Source of the DNA: an uncultured Thiodictyon sp.
GTDB taxonomy: Bacteria > Pseudomonadota > Gammaproteobacteria > Chromatiales > Chromatiaceae
NCBI GenBank assembly: GCA_903837595.1
Contig: CAILVI010000521.1
Coordinates: 1-64,000 of the forward strand
Length of the DNA stretch: 64,000 nucleotides
Direction of reading: 5' to 3'
Shown in pieces: positions 1-8,256 of this stretch. The notes beneath the pieces were generated by a model. That model saw only the letters and a list, made by a program, of their open reading frames with translations. It was not told where the DNA came from and made no database searches. Both the position numbers and the translations under genes were made by a program. Each line of letters begins with the position of its first letter. The stretch's first letter is position 1.

Positions 1-1916
1 AATTAGTGCCTGACAGGAAACTCGCATTTTCCAGCACCGTCTATTCGTGACGGCCGGGAAATCCTTGGTCGAGCCGTCCCGGACGACGCGCGTATCTGCA
101 ATTAATACCAAACGCGTCTGCCAAGTGAGAGCGACTCGTATTACCGGTGAATTCCGGGCACACCCATCCCATAGGCTGCATTCCGAATGCCCGGCAGCGG
201 TGCTTAAGCGGCGCGACGATAAGGACCGCGCTGTCGCTCCCGCGCCTCTGCGTCTTGCTGGCGCAGCAGCGCTCCGACCCGCTGTATATTGCGTGCCACC
301 ACCGCCAGCGCGACATAGCGCTTGAAGGCGTCGAGACCATGATCCAGACAGCGATCGAGGCCATGCACTTCCAAGGCATTGATGGCAGATTCCACCGCGG
401 AGTGTTGATGACGTAGGTGGATAAACTCGGGGTCATGCTCACGTTCGGCTTGGACCAGAGAGAGTTTGCCTTTTTTCGGCATCACCACCTGCGGGATTAT
501 CGCCGCCAGCGCCGTTTGATTGTTCGGGCTATGGAAGCCCTTGTCAAAGCTGGCGCTGGCGATGCGCGGAAAACGCGCGCGGGTCTCGGTCAGCAGCGGG
601 ACCGCCACCTGGTCGTCAGTGGTCTTCTGCATCACCTGATGATGGAGGATAAAGCGGTATTGATCTTCCACCACGACCACGCGTAGCCCCAATTCGACCG
701 GCACGCCAGCCTTGCCTTTGCTGATCCACTCGGTGTGGGGCTCAAACAGCGAAAAGACTTTTTCATCATGCGGGATGATCTGCCCCAGCAAGACCCGGCG
801 ACGGATCTGGTCGATCTGGCGCTCGGCGTGGCTGATATAAAGTTCCACGGGTGCGAGTAAGGCCGCCGGTACCTGGCCGACCTGCAACATCCAGAGGGTC
901 TCCCTGACCCGGGCCAGCAAGACCTCAGCGGCTACCAGGTAGTCACGGTGCGCTTGGCGCACCGCCTCCTGCTTCGCCGCCCGTTTCTCCGGGTCCTTGG
1001 CGGTGGAGTGCTTCAAGCGCTGTACCTGCCGAAACAGTTTCTTGAACTGACGCAGTTGATAGGCGCTCTGACGCCACTCAGTCACGCCCATGTCGGCACA
1101 CAGCCCAGCGATGATTTCAATCACTTTGCGCATCGCATCCCACAACAGATTGATGTCCGTCGGATAATGCACATCGGTTTTGACCACGAACGAATCAGCG
1201 CGGACCGCCAGTCCGGCGTCGGGACTTTTTTTTACCAAGGCATGCCCGGCGGCGACCACGACCTGATTGATGCGATCCAAGAGTTCCGGCGTGAACAGGC
1301 GCAGGTTGTCTTTGAGCGTTTGCAGCTGATAGCGGTCGCGCTCATCCTCCGCCCAGCCAGCATGCCCGAGCATCTGGCGCAGGGTCTTATGCTCATTGGC
1401 CAGCTCCTGTACCCGGTCATAATCGATGTTCAGCGCCAGGCGCAGCGTACCCAGCACCAACATCGCCCACTGGTCCATTCCCGGGCGCCCCGTGTGCGCA
1501 TCCGCCTTGCCATGGACCCCGTCGGGTATGACGTCCGCCAGAATCGCGAACACTTGCTCCCGAATTTCGGTGGTGACGTAAATGTACTGCAAGCCACGCA
1601 ACAGCGGTGGGATGTCATCGCGGGACTTCGGGTTAAACTGGATGGCGGCAATGTCCTGTTCACCGAGCTTCAATTGGGGGGCGATGATTTGGCGCATGGA
1701 CTATTCGAATGGCGAAGTTTATGATGACTCATTGAAATGGACGGCTTGGCGCATTCACGAAATTGCGACCGTACCCCACCGGACCCAGAAAATCCATCGG
1801 TTACCGCTTGGTATCATGCCCCATCGATCGGAGGTGGCGCCAAACTTAAACCATGGGGCCAGATTATAACAGATTGAGCAAGAAAGGGGTTTGCGGTTTC
1901 TGGCCAGGCACTAATT
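1..1916 (-). mobile_element. ISNCY-type insertion sequence with terminal inverted repeats
   Basis: The element carries one transposase gene on the minus strand and is bounded by imperfect terminal inverted repeats. The left end starts AATTAGTGCCTGACAGGAAAC at base 1; the right end, read on the minus strand from 1916, starts AATTAGTGCCTGGCCAGAAAC. The first 12 bases are identical, and AAAC and a CGCA core also match. The left boundary coincides with the window edge, so the target duplication cannot be assigned. It lies about 280 bases upstream of an ABC permease operon that lacks an ATPase gene in this window, so it may have separated the operon from its upstream genes. Confidence 0.8.
204..1697 (-). 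CDS. ISNCY-family transposase
   Basis: The 497-residue protein begins MRQIIAPQLKLGEQDIAAI and continues with a segment containing SRDDIPPLLRGLQYIY, which I recognise as typical of ISNCY-family transposases about 450-500 residues long. It would catalyse movement of the surrounding element. A basic helical stretch lies in the middle (RQFKKLFRQVQRLKHS). A DKGFHS motif and a late SAVESAINALEVHGLDRC stretch look like the catalytic acidic region of a DDE-type enzyme, though I cannot assign each catalytic residue. The frame is uninterrupted, and the gene ends about 200 bases inside the left repeat, so the copy looks intact. Family assignment is from memory of the N-terminal signature. Confidence 0.8.
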   Translation of the reverse strand: MRQIIAPQLKLGEQDIAAIQFNPKSRDDIPPLLRGLQYIYVTTEIREQVFAILADVIPDGVHGKADAHTGRPGMDQWAMLVLGTLRLALNIDYDRVQELANEHKTLRQMLGHAGWAEDERDRYQLQTLKDNLRLFTPELLDRINQVVVAAGHALVKKSPDAGLAVRADSFVVKTDVHYPTDINLLWDAMRKVIEIIAGLCADMGVTEWRQSAYQLRQFKKLFRQVQRLKHSTAKDPEKRAAKQEAVRQAHRDYLVAAEVLLARVRETLWMLQVGQVPAALLAPVELYISHAERQIDQIRRRVLLGQIIPHDEKVFSLFEPHTEWISKGKAGVPVELGLRVVVVEDQYRFILHHQVMQKTTDDQVAVPLLTETRARFPRIASASFDKGFHSPNNQTALAAIIPQVVMPKKGKLSLVQAEREHDPEFIHLRHQHSAVESAINALEVHGLDRCLDHGLDAFKRYVALAVVARNIQRVGALLRQQDAEARERQRGPYRRAA

Positions 1917-2194
1917 AGGTAAATGCGGTTGGGATGTGCGGCGGCGCTGTGGGACGGCTGATGCCGGACTACACCTAAATCACTGTGATCGATCCCGCGC
2001 CGGAACCACAACAACGGGAGTTGTAGTAGTGCAGTACCCGCGTGATGATGGTGCTACCGCCCAGGCCGTTCTTATTGGCAATAATGGATTCGCCGCGATC
2101 TGCGTTTTGGGCTAGGGTCACATTGCCCCGGGCTTGGGCAAAGATTCCCCGGCCACTGGGTAGCGCTCGCACCTGTCGGCATAGAAATACCACG
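1917..2194. other. Gap between insertion sequence and permease operon
   Basis: About 280 bases without a convincing gene. A minus-strand open frame here encodes a stretch rich in N, G and T, but it has no recognisable start or domain. It could be the tail of a gene cut by the insertion. No clear promoter for the downstream permeases was seen. Confidence 0.4.
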
Positions 2195-3322
2195 ATGAAG
2201 ACCGGACCTGCCAATCGCCGCCTGCTAAGCCTTCTGCGCAAGGAGTCGCTGCAGATCCTGCGCGACCCATCGAGTATCGCCATCGCCTTCGTCCTGCCAG
2301 CGGTGCTGCTGCTCCTGTTCGGCTACGGGGTGTCGCTGGATTCGCGGGAGGTCCCTGTCGGTCTGGTCATCGAGCGGCCGGGGGCCGAGACGGCCTCCTT
2401 TCTGGGCGCCTTCCGGCACTCGGTCTATTTCGCCCCCTGCGTCTATGCCACCCGGCAGGCGGGGCGCGACGCCCTGCGCACCCGCACCGTCAACGGCCTG
2501 GTGGTGTTGTCCGCCGACTTTGCCCAGCGGCTAAAGGGGGATGGCAGTGCTCCGATCCAGATCATCTTCAACGGCGTGGACGCCAACTCGGCGCGTCTGC
2601 TGGAAGGCTATGTCCAAGGGGCCTGGAGCAACTGGTTGCAGCAGCAAGACGCGGCGCAGGGCCGCCCGCCCGTCATCCCGGTCGCGGCCGAGCCCCGGGT
2701 CTGGTTCAACCCGGAGCTTGAGAGTCGAAACTATCTGGTGCCGGGGCTGCTGGTGGTCAACATGACCCTGGTCGGGGCGCTGCTGACGGCCCTGGTCTTT
2801 GCCCGTGAGTGGGAGCGCGGGACCCTGGAGGCGCTGATGGTGACCCCGGTGACGATCCGCGAGATACTGATCGGCAAGGTGTTGCCCTATTTCGTGTTGG
2901 GCATGGGGGGGATGGTGCTGTCGGTGCTGATGGCGGTGTTCCAGTTCGGGGTGCCCCTGCGCGGTTCAGTCTGGGTCTTGGCCGTCTGTTCGACCCTCTT
3001 TCTGCTCACCGCCCTGGGCATGGGCCTCTTGATCTCCATCGTCACCAAGAACCAGTTCGTGGCCGGCATGGTCGCCATCCTCGCCACCTTTCTGCCGGCC
3101 TTTCTATTGTCCGGTTTCCTGTTCGATCTCGGCAGCATGCCGGGGGTGATCCGCTTCATCACCCATGCGGTAGCCGTCCGCTATTTCGTTGCCATCGTCC
3201 AGACCCTGTTCCTGGCGGGCGATGTCTGGGCGGTCATCCTGCCCAATGCCGCGGCCCTGGCCCTGATGGCGGTCTTTTTCCTGGGTCTGAGTCGGCGCCT
3301 GCTCAGTAAGCGCTTGGAGTGA
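2195..3322 (+). CDS. ABC-2 type transporter permease (YhhJ/YbhR-like)
   Basis: This 375-residue inner-membrane protein has the layout of ABC-2 exporter permeases of the YhhJ/YbhS type. It has one N-terminal membrane segment (around residues 24-44, AIAFVLPAVLLLLFGYG), a periplasmic domain of roughly 150 residues with the family motif WFNPELESRNYLVPG, and about five C-terminal membrane segments with EWERGTLEALMVTPV between them. ATG 2195 places the cytoplasmic KESLQILRDPSS helix near the N-terminus, as usual; an upstream in-frame extension has no family resemblance. A second, broken permease follows after 3 bases. Such pairs normally work with an ATPase and an HlyD-like adaptor to export drugs or other molecules; neither is present here. 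Confidence 0.85.
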   Translation: MKTGPANRRLLSLLRKESLQILRDPSSIAIAFVLPAVLLLLFGYGVSLDSREVPVGLVIERPGAETASFLGAFRHSVYFAPCVYATRQAGRDALRTRTVNGLVVLSADFAQRLKGDGSAPIQIIFNGVDANSARLLEGYVQGAWSNWLQQQDAAQGRPPVIPVAAEPRVWFNPELESRNYLVPGLLVVNMTLVGALLTALVFAREWERGTLEALMVTPVTIREILIGKVLPYFVLGMGGMVLSVLMAVFQFGVPLRGSVWVLAVCSTLFLLTALGMGLLISIVTKNQFVAGMVAILATFLPAFLLSGFLFDLGSMPGVIRFITHAVAVRYFVAIVQTLFLAGDVWAVILPNAAALALMAVFFLGLSRRLLSKRLE

Positions 3323-3325
3323 GCC

Positions 3326-4435
3326 ATGTTTGATCACATCCTGGCTTTGACGATCAAGGAGTTCCTGGCGCTGTTCAAGGATAAGCGCAGCCGCCTGGTG
3401 GTGATCATCCCGCCGCTTATCCAATTGCTGGTCTTTGGCTATGCGGCCTCATTCGATCTCAATGCCGTGCCCTATGCCGTCTATGACCGGGACCATGGCT
3501 ATGCCGCGCGGGACCTGCTGGCGCGCTTCGCGGGCTCACCCACCTTTGAGCTGGCCGGGTACTTGGGCCATGAGGGTGAGATCGCCGGGCTCATCGACGC
3601 GCGTGCGGTCATGCTGGTGGTGCAGATCGGTCGACGCTTTACCGCCGAGCTTGCTGCCGGGCGGACGGCCGCGGTGCAGGTGCTGATCGACGGGCGCAAT
3701 TCCAATAGTGCCCAGGTGGCGCTCAATGACGTGAATCAGGTCATCAACCAGTTCAATCAGGACTGGAGCGCCGCCCACGGATTGGCCGGGCCGTCGACGA
3801 GCCTGGTCGCTCGCGCCTGATACAACCCGAATCTGGAGAGTCGCTGGTTCTTCGTCACCGGGTTGGTGGGTATCCTGATCCTGGTGGTGACCATGATGGT
3901 GACAGCGCTGTCGGTCGCCCGGGAGCGTGAGCAGGGTACCCTCGACCAACTCCTGGTGACGCCCTTGCGGCCCTTCGAGATCCTGATCGGCAAGGCGATG
4001 CCGGGGCTCGTGATCGGGCTCTTCGAGGCGTCCATGGTGGTGGTGCTTGCCGTGTTCTGATTCGGCGTGCCGTTCAAGAGCGAGCTCTGGGTGCTCTATC
4101 TTGGGATCGGGCTCTTCGTGTTGGCCGCGGTGGGGGTGGGGCTTATGATCTCCTCGCTGGCGCTCACCCTGCAGCAGGCACTGCTCGGGGCCTTCCTGTT
4201 CATGGTGCCGGCGGTGCTCTTGTCCGGGTTTGCCACCCCTATCGTTAACATGACTCCGGCGGTTCAGGCCCTGACCCACCTGGACCCGCTGCGCTACTAC
4301 CTGTTGATCCTGCGCGGGGTCTTCTTGGAGGGCGCGGGCTTGCACCTGCTGCGTGGTGAGATGTGGCCGCTGGCCCTGATCGCGGTTGCCACCCTGGCGG
4401 CGGCGGGGTTGTTGTTTCGGCATCGGATGGGGTAG
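3326..4435 (+). pseudogene. Second ABC-2 permease, interrupted by two in-frame TGA codons
   Basis: One continuous frame from ATG 3326 to TAG 4435 would give a 369-residue YhhJ-like permease homologous to the preceding gene. It is cut by TGA at 3818-3820 and TGA at 4058-4060; there is no frameshift. The first TGA precedes YNPNLESRW and aligns with the tryptophan of WFNPELESR in the preceding permease. The second precedes FGVPF, where I recall tryptophan being common in this family, although the neighbouring paralogue has glutamine. Both are one G-to-A change from TGG. The ABC-2 motif REREQGTLDQLLVTPL and the membrane segments remain intact, so the lesions look recent. The simplest reading is a pseudogene; read-through or sequence error remain possible. 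Confidence 0.85.
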
Positions 4436-4620
4436 TCGCGGATGCTGTGCGGTGTCGCGAAGTCGTACCGGCTGAAAGGTTGCCATTCCTGGCCTGGGTT
4501 CCGGCGTCCCGGCCGGAATGACGACGTTTGGCCGCGGGTGTGGTGCACCGCACCCTGCCGACCCTGGCCAGTCTGTTAGAATCCCGCCCCTGTCCCACGC
4601 CTCAGGAAGCCCGCGCGATC
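4436..4620. other. Intergenic region upstream of gltX
   Basis: The gap holds a short palindromic CCGGCGTCCCGGCCGG segment followed by a GGAATGACGAC tail, a motif that recurs in variant forms elsewhere in the window. The end of the gap should contain the gltX promoter; GTTAGAAT near 4575 is a possible -10 element but I see no convincing -35. Confidence 0.35.
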
Positions 4621-6042
4621 ATGACCGTCCGTACCCGTTTCGCCCCGTCCCCCACCGGTTATCTGCACGTCGGTGGCGCCCGCACCGCGCTCTTCTCCTA
4701 TCTGCATGCCCGCAAGCATGGGGGGCGGTTCGTGTTGCGCATCGAGGACACCGACCTGGAGCGCTCCAGCGCCGAGTCTGTGAACGCCATCCTGGAGGGC
4801 ATGACCTGGCTGGGGCTCGACTACGACGAGGGTCCCTTCTACCAAACCGAGCGCTTCGACCGGTACAACGCGGTGATCCTGGAGCTGCTGTCCCGAGGGC
4901 TCGCCTACCGGTGCGACTGCCCCAAGGAGCGTCTGGACGCGTTGCGCGAGGAGCAGATGGCGCAGAAGCAGAAGCCCCGGTATGACGGGCATTGCCGGGA
5001 GCGCGCAATCGATCCGGAGTGCCCCCATGTGATCCGCTTTCGCAACCCGCTCTCGGGTGAGGTGGTCGTGGACGACCTGATCCGCGGCCGGGTGGTGTTC
5101 AGCAACACCGAGCTCGATGATTTGATTATCCGCCGCACTGACGGCTCGCCCACCTACAACCTGGCGGTGGTGGTGGACGACGCCGACATGGGCATCACCC
5201 ACGTCATTCGCGGCGACGACCACATCAACAACACCCCGCGTCAGATCAACATTCTGCGCGCACTGGGGGTCGAGCCGCCCCAGTATGCCCATGTCCCCAT
5301 GATCCTAGGCGACGACGGGGCGCGGCTGTCCAAGCGCCACGGGGCGGTGAGCGTGATCTCCTACCGGGATGCCGGCTATCTGCCGGAGGCCCTGCTCAAC
5401 TATCTGGTGCGTCTGGGCTGGTCACATGGCGATCAGGAGGTCTTCAGCCTGGACGAGATGATTGCACTGTTTGAGATCACCAACGTCAACAAGGCCGCCT
5501 CCAGCTTCAACACGGAGAAGCTCGATTGGCTGAATCAGGAGTACCTGAAGTCCGCCGACCCGGTGCGGGTCGCCAACCTGCTGCGGACCCACTTGGGCGC
5601 GTTGGGCATCGACCCCACCGAAGGACCCGACCCGGAACTGGTCGTTCAGGCTCAGGCTGCGCGCGCCAAGACCCTGGTGGAATTGGCGCAGATCAGTGCC
5701 TTCTGCTATCAGGACTTTGCCGACTACGAGCCGGACGCGGCCAAGAAGCACCTGCGCCCGGTCGCCCGCGAGGCCCTGGCCCGGTTGCGCGCCGCCTTCG
5801 ATATGATGGCCACCGAGGACTGGAACCCCGAGCAGCTGCACCGGGCGGTGGAGCGGGTGGCGGAGGAACTGGAGGAGAAGCTCGGGAAGGTCGCCCAGCC
5901 CCTGCGCGTGGCGATCGTCGGGCGTGCCGCCTCCCCGGGTATCGATGTCACCCTGCAACTGGTCGGCAAGGAGGCGACGCTGCGGCGTCTCGATCGCGCG
6001 CTCGCCTTCATCGCCGACCGCCAGGCGCAGGGCGGAGCCTGA
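4621..6042 (+). CDS. gltX: Glutamyl-tRNA synthetase
   Basis: This 473-residue cytosolic enzyme attaches glutamate to tRNA-Glu. The class I signature appears as [14 protein letters not shown] at residues 9-22 (HIGH equivalent), followed by [11 protein letters not shown]. The KMSKS-like loop is [11 protein letters not shown] near residue 235. A zinc-binding type segment ([15 protein letters not shown]) lies near residue 99, as in bacterial GluRS. Length matches the E. coli protein (471). ATG 4621 is chosen because it begins [13 protein letters not shown], the family start; an upstream in-frame extension from 4528 has no family resemblance. The gene appears monocistronic, about 75 bases from the next gene. 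Confidence 0.97.
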   Translation: MTVRTRFAPSPTGYLHVGGARTALFSYLHARKHGGRFVLRIEDTDLERSSAESVNAILEGMTWLGLDYDEGPFYQTERFDRYNAVILELLSRGLAYRCDCPKERLDALREEQMAQKQKPRYDGHCRERAIDPECPHVIRFRNPLSGEVVVDDLIRGRVVFSNTELDDLIIRRTDGSPTYNLAVVVDDADMGITHVIRGDDHINNTPRQINILRALGVEPPQYAHVPMILGDDGARLSKRHGAVSVISYRDAGYLPEALLNYLVRLGWSHGDQEVFSLDEMIALFEITNVNKAASSFNTEKLDWLNQEYLKSADPVRVANLLRTHLGALGIDPTEGPDPELVVQAQAARAKTLVELAQISAFCYQDFADYEPDAAKKHLRPVAREALARLRAAFDMMATEDWNPEQLHRAVERVAEELEEKLGKVAQPLRVAIVGRAASPGIDVTLQLVGKEATLRRLDRALAFIADRQAQGGA

Positions 6043-6117
6043 CCGCAGCGTCGGGCTCTCCCCGGGCCAAGGTCCGGGCAATCCGTTATCATGTGCGGCT
6101 GCCGACCACTTGGGACC

Positions 6118-7602
6118 ATGATGACCCTGAACCCGCCCCGTGAACGATGCGATCAGTCTGCCGACGGACCGGCGCGGGGCCGCCCGGGGCGCGGCGTCTG
6201 GATCGTCCGGATCGTCCTGGTAGGCCTGTGCGCCCTATCGCTGCTCGGCGCCTGCGCCGTGCCGCGGCCCGCGGGCGACCGGGCTGAGCCCGCGGCGGCC
6301 CCCACGGCGACCAGGAACACGGCGGCGGCCAAGCCCCGGCCCCCGGACCTGACGGTCCCGCCCGCGGCCCAATGGGGCGCCACTGGTCAGGTCCAGCGGC
6401 CGAGTCGCTCGGCCGCTGAGCCGGCCCCGGCCGGGCCCCAAGGCCCCGCGTTCACGCCCTTCAGTCAGAACCTGCCGGACCTGCGGCGCGAGGTCGCCTT
6501 GATCTGCGGCTCGGTCCGGGGCAGTAAGAAAAAGGACGCGCTGGCGCCCCTGGTGACGGATCTCTATCGTTCCGGCGTCGCCCCGGCCTTGGCCATCGAG
6601 GCGCTGATCCAGGGCGATTGCGGTTCACTGGGCGCGCTGGTGACTGAACTGGTGGCCCAGGGCGGCAATGAGGCGGTGACCCCGGTGGTGAATCGCGCCC
6701 AGTCCCTGAGCGGCCCGCGCTTCAGCGCCACCATCCGTGCCGCCGCCGCCGCCGGCCTCGCCGCGGCGATCCCGCCAGCTCCGCCACCGGTCTATGGGAT
6801 GGCCTATTTCCCCTCGGGCGCGGCAGAGTTCGGGGTCGCGACCGCTGCCACCCCGAAGACCCTCTATAGCAATGCCACGCCCGGTTACGGGATCTACACC
6901 TTCGTCCTGCTCGGGGGGGGATTTAATCCCGCCAAGGAGGCCGATCGCGCCCGTTACGCGGAACTCCTGCGGGTGATCGAGACCTATGTCCTGGCGGGCG
7001 AGAAGGGTGCCCGCACCCCCCGTGTGGAGGTCCACACCTTCCTGATCGCCACCCATCCCGAGCCTCCCAGTGCACCAGACCCGTCCGCGGCGATGCGCAG
7101 CGACCTGACTGCGTATCTGAAGCGACACGATCAGTCGGCCCTGGCCGAGCGTCTGAAGACACTCCCCGGGCCCTTTCTGATCTCCAGCCTGGAGCCGCGC
7201 CTGCTGCCCGGTAGCGCGGCCGCTCCACGGCTGCTGATCGACCTGTCAGGTATCGGTCCCGGTTATCTCTATGCCGTGGTCGATGCCTATGACCGGCCCA
7301 TCCCGCCGGAGCAGCAGGGTCGCCCGGAGGGCCTCAGTGCCATCCGCGACCGCCTGCTTGGGCTTTTCAGCCGCCAAGTCCCGCCGGCAGACCTCAGTGC
7401 GGCGCTCACCGATGCCTGGGTCTTCCTGCTCGGCGGTCCGCCGCCAGTCGCCGCGGCGCCCCTGGTCACGACGGGAGCGCACACGGCCGAGCCGGGGGCA
7501 CCGGCGGCCGAACCGGGAGCGCCAGCGTCCAACCCAGCGGCGCCAGCGTCCGCGGACCCGGCCGCGTCCACGGCCCCCGGTTCTATTCCACCCGTCCGCT
7601 AA
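6118..7602 (+). CDS. Uncharacterised proline/alanine-rich lipoprotein
   Basis: I do not recognise the family. The protein (about 494 residues from ATG 6118; ATG 6121 is equally possible) has a hydrophobic segment WIVRIVLVGLCALSLLGAC ending in a lipobox (SLLGAC), so it should be a lipid-anchored envelope protein. A low-complexity Pro/Ala region follows, then a folded region with ICGSVRGSKKKDALAPLV, a possibly helical repeat, a YGIYTFVLLGG strand and a C-terminal Ala/Pro-rich tail with repeated GAPAAEPGAPA units. A membrane protein gene follows after 29 bases, so the two may be cotranscribed. The stretch from about residue 150 to 440 looks conserved enough for a homology search. Confidence 0.65.
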   Translation: MMTLNPPRERCDQSADGPARGRPGRGVWIVRIVLVGLCALSLLGACAVPRPAGDRAEPAAAPTATRNTAAAKPRPPDLTVPPAAQWGATGQVQRPSRSAAEPAPAGPQGPAFTPFSQNLPDLRREVALICGSVRGSKKKDALAPLVTDLYRSGVAPALAIEALIQGDCGSLGALVTELVAQGGNEAVTPVVNRAQSLSGPRFSATIRAAAAAGLAAAIPPAPPPVYGMAYFPSGAAEFGVATAATPKTLYSNATPGYGIYTFVLLGGGFNPAKEADRARYAELLRVIETYVLAGEKGARTPRVEVHTFLIATHPEPPSAPDPSAAMRSDLTAYLKRHDQSALAERLKTLPGPFLISSLEPRLLPGSAAAPRLLIDLSGIGPGYLYAVVDAYDRPIPPEQQGRPEGLSAIRDRLLGLFSRQVPPADLSAALTDAWVFLLGGPPPVAAAPLVTTGAHTAEPGAPAAEPGAPASNPAAPASADPAASTAPGSIPPVR

Positions 7603-7631
7603 CGCGGTCCCAAGAAGGCAGTGCGCCACTC

Positions 7632-8243
7632 ATGAACCTCACCAGTCTCTCCACCCTGCTCCGTTACCTGCTCGGCATCTTCCTGCTCCAGGGGGTGACC
7701 GGTCTGCTGGTCTATGTCGCGCTGCGCACCGACTGGCAGACCACCTGGCCGCTCTATCTCATCCTCGGTGTGGCCGTGGGTGCCATGGCCGCCCTGTGGT
7801 TCAGCACCATCGCCGGGGCCGGCCGGCACCACGTCGTGGCCCGTGCGGCCGAGCGCTTTTCCAAGGAGCGCGAGCAGCTGCGCGTCAAGGCCGAGCAGCA
7901 ACGGATCAAGGAGGTCCGCAACAGCGCCAAGGCGGCGCGTGGTCTGGGGGCGGGCATGAGCCTGAAATCCGCGGTGGTGGTCGGCGGTGCCGTGAGCCTG
8001 GGGCTGACGATGATGCTCACCCAGTTCATCACCCTGGGGCTGCTCACCGTCGCCTCCGCCGGGGGGGCGGCCCTGGGTTACGCGGTGCGGGTCCGTCAGG
8101 AAAAGATCATCGCCAACCGGCAACTGGCCGCGGATGAGCGCTCGATGCGGATCATCGAGGCCCCGGAGGCGCTACCGGCCATCACCAACCGCAAGCGCAG
8201 GACGCGCGCCCGCGCTGATGCCGAGGGCGATTTGACTGGTTGA
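7632..8243 (+). CDS. Uncharacterised membrane protein with cytoplasmic coiled coil
   Basis: The 203-residue protein has two N-terminal membrane segments (around residues 9-30 and 40-60). A charged helix follows (RAAERFSKEREQLRVKAEQQRIKEV, residues about 74-98 in overlapping parts), predicted to be coiled coil. Two further hydrophobic segments occupy about residues 115-155, and the tail is basic (NRKRRTRARAD). I cannot assign a function. The upstream lipoprotein is 29 bases away on the same strand, consistent with a two-gene envelope operon; the large hybrid kinase gene converges from the other side with only 13 bases between stops. Confidence 0.65.
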   Translation: MNLTSLSTLLRYLLGIFLLQGVTGLLVYVALRTDWQTTWPLYLILGVAVGAMAALWFSTIAGAGRHHVVARAAERFSKEREQLRVKAEQQRIKEVRNSAKAARGLGAGMSLKSAVVVGGAVSLGLTMMLTQFITLGLLTVASAGGAALGYAVRVRQEKIIANRQLAADERSMRIIEAPEALPAITNRKRRTRARADAEGDLTG

Positions 8244-8256
8244 TTTGCGGTCGCCT

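Noticed and set aside
3326..4435. Selenocysteine at the two TGA codons
   Set aside because: The first stop aligns with tryptophan, not cysteine, ABC permeases are not selenoproteins, and no SECIS-like hairpin was noted directly downstream.
5422..6081. Long minus-strand open frame opposite gltX
   Set aside because: High GC makes long antisense frames common; gltX has full domain support and this frame has none.
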